A stretch of DNA of 64,000 nucleotides from Monoplex corrugatus (taxonomy: Eukaryota > Mollusca > Gastropoda > Littorinimorpha > Ranellidae). The stretch spans positions 33,302,167-33,366,166 of the forward strand of contig JAPXFY010000026.1 in the NCBI GenBank assembly GCA_030674185.1. The letters are read 5' to 3'. Below are positions 12,100 to 23,720 of the stretch, one piece after another (position 1 is the stretch's first letter; each line of letters begins with the position of its first letter). The notes beneath the pieces were generated by a model. It did not search any database. It was not told where the DNA came from and saw only the letters and a program-made list of their open reading frames with translations. A program made the translations under genes and the position numbers.

Positions 12100-12290
12100 T
12101 CCCATCGACACAGTTGGTTACAGCGCCATGCTGATAACACACTGGTCTTGGGTTCAGACCTCATCCAGGCCACATTTTTACCGGCCAGCACATGAGGCTT
12201 TTTGCCGGCTCGAGGAGTCTACCAGATAATTGCTAGCAGATTTGGTTGGAGCGCATATAGGACTGCCCGAATACGTTGAATCCCACTTCA
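12100..12290 (+). mobile_element. Possible tRNA-derived SINE, left-arm copy
   Basis: The segment starting GTTGGTTACAGCGCCATG has a weak A-box-like start and a GGGTTCAGACCTC B-box-like segment about 40 bases later. The same sequence lies inverted at 41,510-41,700. It could also be an unrelated repeat, as the A box is poor. Confidence 0.35.
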
Positions 12291-12543
12291 ACAAAACCCA
12301 AACTCCAAACTCGTGTTTATATCTGAATGGAGCGTTTTATTTTACCATGTGTTTGAAATATTGCGCTATTAAAATCTACAGGGGACGCCTGGGAGAAAAA
12401 CGAAAATAATCATTTTTCAAACCGTAGCGTTCAACCGAAAAAGATGGGCATGGAAGCAATAGCATGGTGGGCCGGGCAAATGACCGATCTAGAGTCTTTC
12501 TAGATTTCGTGCTATATTTGGATAGTGCTGTCTGTATGAGTGG

Positions 12544-15500
12544 ATGTTGGTGTTGATATGTATAACTGTTTCAGTCAGTGCAGAAATAATCAGGCATCAG
12601 ACCAACAGCAATATTAGCTCCACTTCCGCTGCACAGACTAACACTTCCTCTGCACAGAATAACACTTCTGGTGCACGGAATAACACTTCCACTGCACAGA
12701 ATAACACTTCCGGTGCACGGAACAACACTTGCGGCGCACAGAACAGCACTTCCGGTGCACAGAATATAACTTCCGGTGCACAGAATATCACCTTCGGTTC
12801 ATACAATATCACTTTTACAGCAGAGAATATCAATGGCATGTGTCCAGGTGCAGAAGACCTGTACAACCAAGCCAACGTCACGATCCTAGAGCGCAATGTG
12901 TCAAGCTGTGATAAGAAGACACTGCTACGATTCCCTAAACCCCAAGGGCTGGTGTACGGGCTGTGTGATGGTTCTACTGTTTACTGTCTCTTGCGTATCG
13001 AGGTTCCAAAGGGTATGTTTGTACGTGCTTACATTCAGAGGCTGGCGTATTGGTGCGAATCCAGTCCGTGGAAAACCATCATCCTTACGCATAGTTACTC
13101 CAAGAGAAGGCCTTTCGTGTATATCGAATGTGGTGTTCATTCACAGAAAGAAACAATCTTTCAGTCTTCGACAAACAGCATGTCTTTTATGTTTGAGAAC
13201 TTCCCTAAAGTTACCATTAGAATTGAGACCACTGTGAATCATGGTATGATCGTGCAGTATACATCGGCACATTCGGGAAACATTATACTACCACAGCAGA
13301 CATACGCTAGCGGGTCCTTGTTCCAGGTTACAGGAGAACTAAGAGCTCCTTTTGGTCATGTCATTATGGTCAGCATTCAGGGGAAATACTGGGTTGGTAG
13401 ACGACTTCCTTGCTTAGAACTGGCCACCAGGAACGTAAGCATAGGGCATGAAAAGGCAGCACGCACATGCACTCAGTACGACACAAAGTCAATGGTGTTT
13501 TCCTCATCCTATCTTCAAGTTCATTTTCACAACCAAAGAAAAACAAAGCATCGAATCCAACAGAGAATTCTTTTTTCTTTCCATTCTCGTCCAGTCAACC
13601 AAAACAGCTTCCCAGTGGCTTGTTCAACTGTTCTGTAGATCACTATTCCACCTTCCAGCACCATCTGCAATGTAATTTGAAGACAGAGTGTGCAGATGGA
13701 CAGGATGAAACAGAACACTGTCCCTTCAGCAGCCCTGGTTGTCGTGGTTTGGTGGCTTCACGAGACAAGTGCTTCCACTATATCAAGTTTAGCAAACAGA
13801 CAATGTATCGAGTGTTTTTATCACGTACGTGTGCAAAATGGATGGGAAAATCGTTTCTGTAAAAACAAGAAGCGAACAACAAGACTTTCTTCATATCTTT
13901 GAAAATAAGTTATACTTTAGCGTGATAGTAGGCAATGTGTCAGTTGGGTGTCTGTACCAGTCATGTACAGCAAGTTCCGTAAATGGTCTGACAACACTGT
14001 CATCTTCAACATGGATCATTTTGTGGCTTATGCTGCATATAAGGCAGCACGGCCTCAGGAATGCATGCAACTTATTTTGATGAAGTTGAAGCAAAGAGCA
14101 GAAACATGGAAACATAACTTTGCCGAATTGGTGTGTGAAACAAAGCCCTATTCAGAAAACGAAATACTTGCTGTACAGACTGTTGAGTTCAGTGAACTGC
14201 TGTCATCGCAGTCCCTGTTCACATCAACACTACAGACCTTTTTTCAGTGTAGCCATGGTCATGGGACTCACTCGTTCTCGTCATGCGATCTCAATACTCA
14301 CTGTAGAAGTAGAAACATTTTACATCAATGCGTGTTCTGGACAAGAATGTGGAGAACATTGGTGAGGATCTTGTTTGGAAAAGCGATGTATATACTATGA
14401 ATATGTTTGAATGTGATGACATCAGAACTGTTCCTTACACTCTAGTATGTGATTTCAGACAAGATTGCTCAGATAACAGTGATGAGTCGTTCTGTCAACA
14501 GCTTTCATGTAATGGGTTTCTGTGCTCCAATGGTCAGTGTGTGTCAGATGGTCAAAGCTGCAATGGGCATGCAGACTGTCTGGATGATTCTGATGAAAAG
14601 TGCGATGGCCATGGGTTCAGTCACAGGGAAGCCAACAGAAAACAACGACTTTTCATCAACCTGGATGGCACAGGTTACTTTACCCAGCAGGTGATGAAAC
14701 ATGACGAGACTTGTCCTGACTCCCATTACTGGTGTAGAGAGGACTGGTTATATTGTCTCCCTGCTTACACACGATGCAACGGTTTTCTGATTGTACCTAT
14801 GGCGAAGACGAACAAGACTGTGAGACTGTGGCATGTCCTGGATTCTACAGGTGTCGAGCTTCTACAGTCTGTGTGCATGGAGATCATCTCTGTGATGGTT
14901 GGGGTCAGTGTCCACAGCGAGATGATGAATGGTTGTGTGACACGGCCTGTCCTGAAGTTTGTCGGTGTCAAGGTCACTCTTTCGCGTGTTATCAACCTTT
15001 CTCTGCTGATCTCTTCCCCCAGCTTCGCTGTCTAGATGCCTCAGGCTCAGGAATGACGTTGACGAACTTTAGTACCAATGTATATCTGACATGGCTGAGT
15101 CTTTCACGCTGTCATTTAATTGAAATACCAGGTGTGGATCTACCAAACTTACAGTTTATCGATCTAACCAGTAACCTTTTAACATACGTCAATATGAATG
15201 TATTTTCAGAGACATCGAATTTAAAGTTTCTAATTTTAGCAGGTAACCCTCTGTCCTCACTGACAAACAAACCGTTCAACGTGCATCGTGCATTGAAAAA
15301 ACTGGACTTGTCCAGAACACTTCTACGAGTATTTAACGATGAACTGGACATGTATTTACCTGAACTGCAAGGTTTAAATCTGTCTTGTTCAGCTATAGAG
15401 ACTGTGGGATTTGCAGGCTTTAAAAATATGCCACAACTGACTGACTTAGACATACGTGACAATCCTATCTATACGTTTCGTTTCAATCTGATGTCAAAGT

Positions 15501-16559
15501 TAATCAATGTAAAAACTATTCTTGCTTCAGACTTTAGATTTTGCTGCGTGAATTTACTTTCTGGACGGTCAAGTAAACTCAGATGTGTAGCTCCACAGGC
15601 TGTGCTGTCTTCCTGTGAACATTTGTTGCCATCTAAAGTGTACACAGTTTTACTTTTGGTTGGTTAATATCAGTGCCACTTGTGGAACTTTAGCTTTCTT
15701 CGTGGTTTTGTTTGTGGTAAAGAAAGTATTTAAAGGACGTTTCGCCATGTACTTGGCCAATTTACATATTGCAAATATGTGTACAGGAATCCACACCAGC
15801 ATAGTTACAGCGGCACATGAAGTATTTCATGGACGTTACATCTACTTTGAAAAGATATGGACTAACAGTGTGACTTGCAAACTAGCTGGTTATCTGTTTC
15901 TTTTGTCAAGAGAGGTGTCGGTTCTAATCATATGGTTCATCACAATGGATCATGTCATTCTCCTTTACTTTCCTTCAGTGTCCTGGAAATTCAGTCGACG
16001 TTCAACAGCCACCACGTGCACAGTAATATGGTTCACTGGAATGTTACTGTCACTGATACCTTTCCTTCCTGGATTGTCACATTTAGGTCTTGATGGTCAG
16101 TCTGGACTATGTCGTTTGGCTATTTTTGATTGTCATACTTGTAACCGACCATTTCGGTGGTTCACAGTTATGGCAACATTCAATCTCATATTGTGTTTAG
16201 TAGTTGTAGCTGGTCAGGTCATCATCAAAAGGAGAATGACCAAATACCAGACATTGGTTAACCCCACGATAAGACCAGTGTACTCTTCAGTCCACCTGTT
16301 GGTCAGAGTGGCTGTGACAGATGCTGTGCCTTGGATTTTGCTCGGTATGACCAGTGTCATCACTCTGTGTACTGGTAGTGCTGAGTCCCAGGAAATCCAT
16401 GTTGCTATAGTTGTGTTCATGTTACCACTAGCATCTGCACTCAACCCAGTACTGCATGTATGGACTGTTGTAGCACAGAGACGATGGAAAGCGCAAGAAG
16501 AAAAACTATTACAGATGTTGAAAACACGACTGTCATTGTCAGTGAAAAGAGTCACTTAA
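12544..16559 (+). pseudogene. GRL101-like receptor B, left copy, frame-broken
   Basis: Single-exon receptor with a signal peptide (about 12,544-12,590), an Asn-Thr-Ser repeat stalk, and a CUB-like region (about 12,900-13,270, tentative). These are followed by an LDLa-like domain (about 13,620-13,720), a C-type-lectin-like region (13,735-14,150), two to four LDLa modules (14,400-14,960), an LRR N-cap, about seven LRRs (15,020-15,560) and seven helices (15,640-16,500). Single-base shifts relative to the right copy occur near 13,588, 13,942, 14,782 and 15,650; another near 13,837 is shared by both arms. The receptor core lacks class-A motifs: DHV replaces DRY (15,948-15,956), PWIL replaces CWxP (about 16,329), and NPVLH replaces NPxxY (16,443-16,457). 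The start ATG is supported by the conserved hydrophobic leader in both arms. It is either a pseudogene or a gene with assembly indels. Confidence 0.75.
12612..12830 (+). repeat. 30-bp coding repeat, N-glycosylation-rich stalk
   Basis: Seven to eight imperfect 30-bp units encode variants of NTSGAQN. Each decapeptide holds one or more N-x-T/S sequons. The array follows the signal peptide of receptor B. The right arm has a longer version (40,790-41,160). It is predicted to form an extended glycosylated stalk if translated. Confidence 0.85.
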
Positions 16560-16571
16560 CACAAGACCTCA

Positions 16572-17190
16572 TGTGAAGTGTGTGGTCTTGTGGTAACGGT
16601 ACCTGCCTTGTTCGAATCACGGATTGGACAGGGATTTTTCTCTCTCGCCCCCTCACCCCCTCACCCCTTCCATTAAATCCTAAGTGGCAATATTGGTTGT
16701 AATCTTTCAGAGGAGTCGATAACTTGAAGTTAGATGTGCAGTGTGCACTCAGTGCGAGTTCAAGGTTCCACAGCAACAAAAGAGTTGTCTCTTGCAAAAT
16801 TCTGTAGAAAAATCTATTTCCACAGATACACAGATGTACACACAACACAAAAAGAAGAAAACAGAATGGACGTTGCACTGCGATGATGTACTTTCCCCTG
16901 ACAGAGCAGCTCCAATTTCAAATGGTTCAGCCACTGTGACAAAAAGAAATGACTATGAATACAAACAGATACAATAAAGAAAACTACAACTGAAGACTAT
17001 TGAGTCCATACAGACATGAACAGTATTTGTGTTCACCCTTCTCTTGATTCTTGCCAACAGTGTGCTTGCAAATGGAGCGGTGGTCTGACCCTTAATGGTG
17101 CTACCCACCCCATTAGTCATCCGATTGGAGAAAACAAACCCCTCCAGTACCACCAACAGAATATTCGGTTGGAGAATTTTCTCTTTTTTT
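16572..17190 (+). mobile_element. tRNA-derived SINE-like head and arm-shared 3' flank of receptor B
   Basis: Bases 16,578-16,612 resemble a tRNA head: GGTCTTGTGGTAACGG as A-box region and GTTCGAATCAC as B box. Compared with the right-arm copy (34,407-34,480), about 20 bases are missing between the two boxes. The following about 550 bases are conserved between arms. The CT-rich run at 16,640-16,675 differs in length. The SINE body boundary is uncertain. Confidence 0.55.
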
Positions 17191-17219
17191 TAACAGGAAA
17201 CCGTTTCATTGACTTATGA

Positions 17220-17690
17220 GATATGATTCTAAACTTAAGGATTCCATCGACAAATAGATAGTTATTAGATGAGCGTGCGATTTTATGTTTTTCCCCCTCT
17301 CCACGTGATAGACCTATGAACCGCCACATCTGTGTACATTTCAGCAGATTCAAACATGGCGGACAACGTTGCTCCCCGCAGCTGCATTCGAAAATCAACT
17401 TTTGTGGCTGAAGAGCACCAGATCACATTACTCGAGCCGATGATTTGGATCTTGAGTCTCTTAATTGGGCAGTGGCTGGGAATGTGATGGCGCTCTGGTG
17501 TGTACAGAAAGACAATTCGATATTGATATCGCAAATCGGACTTAACCTAGATTTGAGAGTGAGTGTCATTCACTACTCGCATTGGCAACCGACATACCTA
17601 AAGCGCTGCAGCTTGCCTTGGAATAAAACAAACAAAGAAGAATCTGAATTACAAACTCTGAGTGTATGCCTGAAAAGAATGCCAGCACTG
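17220..17690. other. No recognised content
   Basis: Left-arm sequence whose counterpart was not found in the right arm, where SINE, L2 and RTE insertions lie. The open frame at 17,445-17,819 has no recognisable domain. Confidence 0.35.
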
Positions 17691-17900
17691 ATCTCGGGGC
17701 AAGAGGGGAGGGTGGAGGCGTGTCAAAGGAGTGTGTTGAGGGAAAGGTCAGGGGGTACGCAAACACACTGTATGGGTCATGGCAACGCATGGACAGCACC
17801 CCTTTGTTCGAAGAAATGACTGTCGATTGGCGTCGTGAACTTGGGAGGTGAGTGTCTCTAGAGTGGCGGAGCACTGGGCTCGGGCCCATCCGCACCCTCT
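17690..17900. repeat. Dispersed repeat, also at the window's right end
   Basis: The part at about 17,812-17,860 (gaaatgactgtcgattggcg, then the cttgggaggtga segment) matches 63,952-63,996 closely. The upstream GGGGAGGG-rich stretch may be part of the same element. Family unknown. Confidence 0.5.
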
Positions 17901-18768
17901 TGGTGTTTTTCGTTAACTAAAGCGTTTCTACATTGCTATGGCGCTTCCTGTGACAGTGTATTTAGAGTGTTTATAGATTGTTGTTTATTTTTTCAAGAGA
18001 GATTCATAGTACTAAGACAGTTCCATAAGCGCTCCAACCAAGTTCGCATACAAAAATATCTGGGAGACTCTTGTGTCAGCATACCGATGTAGTGATTGCC
18101 CCGAGCAAACCAAGACCATGTGGTGTGTCTTGCTCCTGGCTGTTACGCACAGCGATAGATACTGGAACAGTGAATCAACTAACTGTATGTATATGACTGT
18201 ATTTCATTTTGTTTGCTTCTTTTGAAAACTACATCCTTCATTCAGACTCTCCGGACTTGACTATTTGAAATGAAAACAAAACAAAACAAAAAAAGAAAAA
18301 AGAATAAAATGGTGTTTTACCTTTAGTGATGTTGTGTATAATTGGTAATTGACAGTAACACATTACAAGAAGCTGGTATCCAAAACAAAAATAATTGTAT
18401 ATTTACTATGATTTTTACTCTGTTGCTACAAATTTACTTGTAACAGTTAAGTATGCTGAATCGAATATAATCGAATATATTACATTGGCTGAATGAATGG
18501 AAATGTATTTTTAAAACATTCAGGTCACAATGCTCAAAATTTCTTGGCATAAGGGGTGGGGGTGGGGGGTAACTTCTTTGTTTACACGTTGGCACTTACA
18601 GGACTAATGATTATACTGCTCCCAAAACTTTATTTATTGATTTATTCAGTACAAAAGATCAGTTTGTTGATGGCAAGAAAACGAGTTGCAAACCAGATAG
18701 CCCACAGCATCACAAGTGAAGTTCTTGAATTCGTTCAACAACAGAAGTATCTAGTTATGATCATCAGT

Positions 18769-18960
18769 TTAACCCTTTGACTCCTGCACTCTGTCCACTA
18801 ACGTCTGCATTGTCAACCATGTTTGCAAAACAAAAACTTAACCCTTTGAATCCTTTACCCTATCCACCAGCTTTTGGCAAGGAGGTGGTGGATAGGGTGG
18901 GGGAAACAAAGAGTCAAGTTTTTGCTGTTAATGGATAGGGTGCAGAAGGCAAAGGGTTAA
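18769..18960. mobile_element. piggyBac-like MITE, copy 1
   Basis: 192-bp element bounded by TTAA on both sides, with CCCTTTGA at the left and the complementary CAAAGGG at the right. An inner hairpin is built from ACCCTATCCACC and GGTGGATAGGGT. TTAA target duplication and CCCTTTG-type ends are the known signature of piggyBac-related elements. No coding capacity. Related copies are at 23,721 and 32,916. Confidence 0.75.
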
Positions 18961-19244
18961 TCTCACATTTACTCAAAATAATAATGACATTTTAAGAAAA
19001 ACAAATGTTCGACAGGGGCTTTACTTCTTTGCTAAACTCACGGAATTTCGATGTGGGCAATACGGTACTGACCCTCTTGTTCAGATGGTTTTGTTCACAC
19101 TGTCCTCTCTTTGTCGTTAATTTTGTGAAGTTTATAAACGAAAATGTCTTAGTCGAAATATACTATAACGAATGCGGAAGTCAAAAGGGTAAGACGTCAG
19201 ACTTTTTAATCAAATGATCTGGGGTTCAATCCTGCTTGGTATGC

Positions 19245-19535
19245 CAGTCGCCGTGGTGTAGTGGTTAACGCAACGGACTACCGACTGGAAGGTTGTGGGG
19301 TCGAATCCACATCAATCCTTTTAAAAATCATTGTTGGATTTTTGGGGCTCAAACCAGCTCCTACCCAGAGTTGGGCGCGCTATGGGCTCATTGGGAAGAC
19401 TGGGACCACACTTTCGAGTCTCATCCACTTCAAGGATGCGTCATTGAGGGTGTTGCTCAAATCTCTGACCAGCACCGCAGGTGTCTGTATCTCTCGGGCC
19501 TGGTTGTCACCAGGACGTAATTTATTATGATAGTA
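19245..19535 (+). mobile_element. tRNA-derived SINE
   Basis: Clear RNA polymerase III promoter boxes: A box TGGTGTAGTGG at 19,254-19,264 and B box GGGTCGAATCC at 19,298-19,308. A unique body follows to about 19,535. A second weaker tRNA-like stretch (GGGGTTCAATCCTGC, 19,220-19,235) lies just upstream and may be the end of another SINE. Confidence 0.7.
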
Positions 19536-20235
19536 AGAGTAGAGTACAGCCCTGTCACGCAGTCTCAATCCTAGATGGAACTCCATAGCATCATGATTAT
19601 CATTCTCATCGACATCATTATCATGTCATTGCACAAAAATACTGTGCCAGCTTCTGTGGCCATTAAGGTGGCGCAGAAAATATGCGACGAAAAAAAAAAA
19701 GGTGAGCACAGAGTAACCTCCCCGAGTGCGATGATCCTAAAAAGAATCCTGCTTGGTACATGTTTCTTGGTGGGTAAAGGATGAAAATTCATCCAACCTC
19801 CAAGGTCAACACGTGTGCAGACTTGTTTGTGCCTACACCCCCATCGTGTGTTGTGTCTTATACAGGCAGGACATCAATTAGGCAGGTTAAAAATCTCGTA
19901 ACTACTGTCAGTGTCTAGTAGCTTATCACCGCACCTCACCTCACCTGTCGGCATCACCGGGTTCGGTGTTGACTGATGCATATCTGGATGCTACCATCTC
20001 CCCCAGGCCACTCTGCTTTGACTTTTGTGGACACATTTCTTGAATATTTATAGGCCACTGATGTTGGTTATGTTCTCGATGTATGAGAATGGAGGTCTGC
20101 CTTTCTTCCTTTTTACCACTGTTTTTTCCCCCGCGGCTTATGGACACAAAGAACACCAAGCTTACACGTTCACTGAAGACAAGAGTATGCACACTGCAGG
20201 TGATTCAAGGTATATGCACGTATCCGAGATAAATT
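19536..20235. other. No recognised gene
   Basis: Contains the start of the frame 20,025-20,756, whose first 60 codons show no family and which then runs into the CA tract. No other feature recognised. Confidence 0.4.
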
Positions 20236-20253
20236 CGGACTACTTCAAAACGC

Positions 20254-20303
20254 ACAAACACACACGCGCGCGCGCGCGCGCGCGCACTCCACACACACAC
20301 ACG

Positions 20304-20345
<42 letters not shown>

Positions 20346-20448
20346 ACACATACACGAACACATACACAACACACACACACACACATACACACGAACACAC
20401 ATACACCTACACACACACATACACACACACACACAAACACACACACGA

Positions 20449-20525
<77 letters not shown>

Positions 20526-20651
20526 TCATACACACGAACACACACACACCTACACACACACACATACACACACACAAAACACACACAACACACAACACAC
20601 ACACACACACACAACACACACACACACACACACACACAACACACACCCCAC

Positions 20652-20737
<86 letters not shown>

Positions 20738-20747
20738 GAACACACAA
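20254..20747. repeat. (CA)n compound microsatellite
   Basis: About 490 bases of CA with CG-rich start, ACGAACACATACAC variants and a CT run at 20,651-20,672. All His-Thr and Cys-Val frames here are artefacts. Confidence 0.97.
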
Positions 20748-20959
20748 ACTGCATAGCATAGTCCACATTTGTAACATGATTACAAATTACAGCAACCTCT
20801 TTTTGGCATCTTTCCATGACAAAGGAAGCGGAAGAAAATCACGTCAAGTACTTCAGACCCACTTTGTCATTGGTCAGATTACGAAATTTTGCTTTCCACT
20901 ACATGCTTTTGACCAATTGTTTGCAAACTAAATAGAAGATGAGTGGCGGTCGCGTTTCC

Positions 20960-22250
20960 AACATTTTGTGTACGTTTCATTTTCTTGAATGCTGTTTTAG
21001 CTTAGCCAGTTCTGCTGGATATCTGGATATTTTTTAATGTGCATCTGCCGACTGGTGAGATGACTTTTCCCAGATATTTAAACTTATCAACTTGTCTCAA
21101 TGTTGCGCCATTTGCTGTCAGTTTTCATGAGGGGATTTCCTGTTGTGTTTTTTTTTTGGTTTGTTTGTTTTTTTGTTTTTGTGTGTGTTTTTTTTTCTTA
21201 TTACCATGACTTCAGTCTTCTTGCTATTTAGTTCTAGCCATTTATTTCTGCTTTCGATTCGATTTCTATTATATTCATAAGGTTTTGTACATCTTTTTTT
21301 CCTAATTGGCAATTAGTACGGAGTCATCTCCATAACGAAGATTGTTTATCATTTCCCTTCAACCTTTATCCCAGGGCATTCTCCTAGGTTTCTCATGATG
21401 GTTTTGCTGTAAAGTGAAAATCAATCTGGTAAGAGAACAGATTCTTGCCTAACCCTTTTTTCTTTTCTTTTTTTTTCTTTTTCTTTGTTTGTTTGGTTTT
21501 TGATATTCTATGAAGAGCTTTTACTTTCATTGCTGTTGTTTGCTCTCAAAGCATAATCCTCATATTCTTAGATTTTGTTCATCCATATCGGGCTTTTCCA
21601 GTTGGTTGATCAATTCTTCTGTCTTACCTGATCAAAACATAAACATGAATCTGCAACCCAGCTGATCTTTCTACGAGAGTTCTTATGATACATATGGCAT
21701 TAATCCTTTCCCTGTAACAAATCCACAATGTTCTTCTATTTCTGTTTTGATTCTGTTCCTTGTCTTCATCATGATTATTCCTAACAAAATCTTTGCCAAT
21801 AACTCATCAAGCCGATTGCACAATGGAGTTTGCATTTTATAGACCCAGTTTTCTTTGGAAATGGAATACAGATTGATTTTGACATACCTTTAGGGATTTA
21901 TGTGCCATAAATTTTACTTTTTTCAATACGAAATTCCTCTGGAGCCTCAACCATTTCTATTTCTGTGGTAATATTGTCAAGTCCTGGGGCTTTTACTGAT
22001 TTCAGCTGTTTCAACACTGCTCTAACTTTATCTTACAGTATTGGTGGTCCTTCAGCATTCTTTCTTATGATGTTTCTCCTTTCTGTCATCGTCAAGAAGA
22101 TCTTCGATTATACTCTCCCCATCTATCTAATAGTAAGACTTTTTCCATAAATAATCGTACCATCTTTAGATTTTAAGCAACCAGTTCACGTGTAGGTCTT
22201 TTTCTTGTGGACAATTTCTTCTATGATTCTGTGCATAAAACTGAAGGCTT
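20960..22250 (-). mobile_element. Degenerate RTE-like LINE RT
   Basis: On the minus strand the sequence follows the element at 5,770-7,840 from about its base 6,130 to 7,340. Matching anchors are the AATTTCTTCTATGATTCTG segment near 22,220, the motif A region near 21,620, the RYADD region near 21,330 and the LELNSKKTEVMVI frame near 21,225. T-rich expansions and stops disrupt it throughout. Confidence 0.8.
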
Positions 22251-23225
22251 CTACTTAAAATGGGTACTGCCGTCAATCCTCTTTGTTTGAAAAATAAATG
22301 TCCTGGATGGCGTTGACAGTTAACCTCCGTGTTGGAAATGCTCTGTTTGCAGAGGAAGGCAGGTCAAGGGGTGTGGTTGTATCCTAAAACATCAACGGCC
22401 TCTGGATGACTTGTCTTCCAAAACAGGGTGCTGATCAATGCTCCTAACGAAAGCTATGAGTGTTAGAAATACTGTACTACAACTTGTAAACATTAACCTG
22501 TTCATTTTACGGAATGACAAAAGGAAAGAAAAACATACAACGAAAGTCTGCATAGACGTTTCTGTCATTTCTGCAGCAGAGTCAGAGATACAGTACTTCT
22601 TTGTTAAGACTTTGATTGCCAACTACGCTCTGTTGGTTTTGGTTCAAGTTTCTCGTGATACCGTGTCATGGGTAAGATCCAAAATGATACTGTTGTAAGT
22701 TTCATACCTGCACATTTGCCCTATGTGTTAGCAAGGTCTTTGCTATAAGACTGAAAAAAGCACGAGATGCTGAGAACAAACTGACCAGATTTTTTTTTAA
22801 CTGTGTTTTCAGTTTCAGTTTCAGTTTCTCAAAGACAACTGTCTCTGCACTCGGAACGAATTCCATAACGCACTAACGTAACAGATGCCGTGTGTATGAT
22901 AATCATGGCACAAGCTTTAAGCCTGCACATAAATCCATGAGCTGGCCAGGTCCTGAGTCCCTACTTAGCCTATGTTTTACCTAGTCTATGTTTTATACTA
23001 GTAGTGTATCAGCCTACCATTTGGAATCGTGGTTACATGTAAATGACATGAGTGAAGATTGACTGGGTGAAGATTCTTGTAATCCTCGCCCTCCATCTGT
23101 TATCCCACCTCCCTGGATAAAGTGATCAAAGTAAGTTTGCGGACAACAACAATGACTGTGTCACTGTGAACAAAAGCAGAATGAAAAGAGAACCGTTGTT
23201 TGTTCAAGATGTCCAGAGCAAAACC
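22251..23225. other. No recognised gene
   Basis: Spacer DNA. The frame at 22,438-22,698 (86 codons) and its antisense have no recognisable family. A short CAGTTT repeat is present near 22,808. Confidence 0.4.
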
Positions 23226-23227
23226 AT

Positions 23228-23535
23228 TAGGCATCATTATCATCATCAAGTGCCCTGCCGCATGGCGTTAACGATCAAGGCCCTCCATATGTATCTGTCC
23301 CTTGTTGCCGCAAGCACATCTTCCACCCTCTCCGTCCTCAGCCACCCTGCAAGTCTGTCCAATATTTTCTCCCTGGGTCTACCTGGTGCTCTCTTTCCCT
23401 CCAGCTTTCTTGTTGTGACCAAGTGCTCTAATTCCCCTTTCCTCATAGAATGGCCTAAAAATGTTGCCTGTCTTTTCCTAATCTTCCTAATGAATGATCT
23501 TCTTGCATCTGCATCCATCAGGACTGTCTCGTTAA
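23228..23535 (-). mobile_element. RTE-like LINE 3' end, truncated
   Basis: The minus strand encodes IRKRQATFLGHSMRKGELEH and LEGKRAPGRPREKILDRLAG, ending at ANAMRQGT-like codons and a (CAT)n tail at 23,230-23,246. It is a subfamily distinct from the 7.7-kb copy. Confidence 0.85.
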
Positions 23536-23720
23536 GGCATCTGTGTGCATAAAAGACATAGTTTGCACAGCTTGCAAACAGCCAGGACGTAACGGAGAGT
23601 CTGGCGTGACAGCTTTCTGTTACAGTGATTTCCTGTGACAGTATGAACCTGTGACTGATGGGACAACGGCAGTGGACAGTGGTGGAGAATTATCGGCGCT
23701 GACCAGCTAAAGCAAGTAGT

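Larger units (their letters stand above)
1..18625. repeat. Left arm of giant inverted repeat
   Basis: This arm matches the reverse complement of about 27,605-46,510. Matching landmarks in order are receptor A (2-919 with 46,495-45,579), the tail after A (960-1,500 with 45,540-45,000), an old L2 fragment (1,740-2,880 with 44,530-43,430), the block at 3,025-3,680 (43,160-42,415), the flank at 11,690-12,300 (42,120-41,500), receptor B (12,544-16,559 with 41,247-36,623), the SINE-containing flank to 17,190 (34,500-33,850), and the block at 17,970-18,625 (28,270-27,605). Similarity looks highest in coding parts and lower outside. The left arm alone holds about 8 kb of extra DNA between 3,685 and 11,690. 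The true left end lies outside the window, because the right arm's partner sequence continues past receptor A. Confidence 0.9.

Noticed and set aside
13831..13842. Programmed ribosomal frameshift in receptor B
   Set aside because: The A run that would be slippery in the left arm is interrupted in the right arm (GCAGAATGG).
19186..19312. Functional tRNA genes
   Set aside because: Pol III boxes are present, but no complete cloverleaf was found and a non-tRNA body follows, as in SINEs.
20025..20756. 243-codon His-Thr frame and the antisense Cys-Val frames
   Set aside because: Translation of a CA microsatellite; the non-repeat start shows no family.
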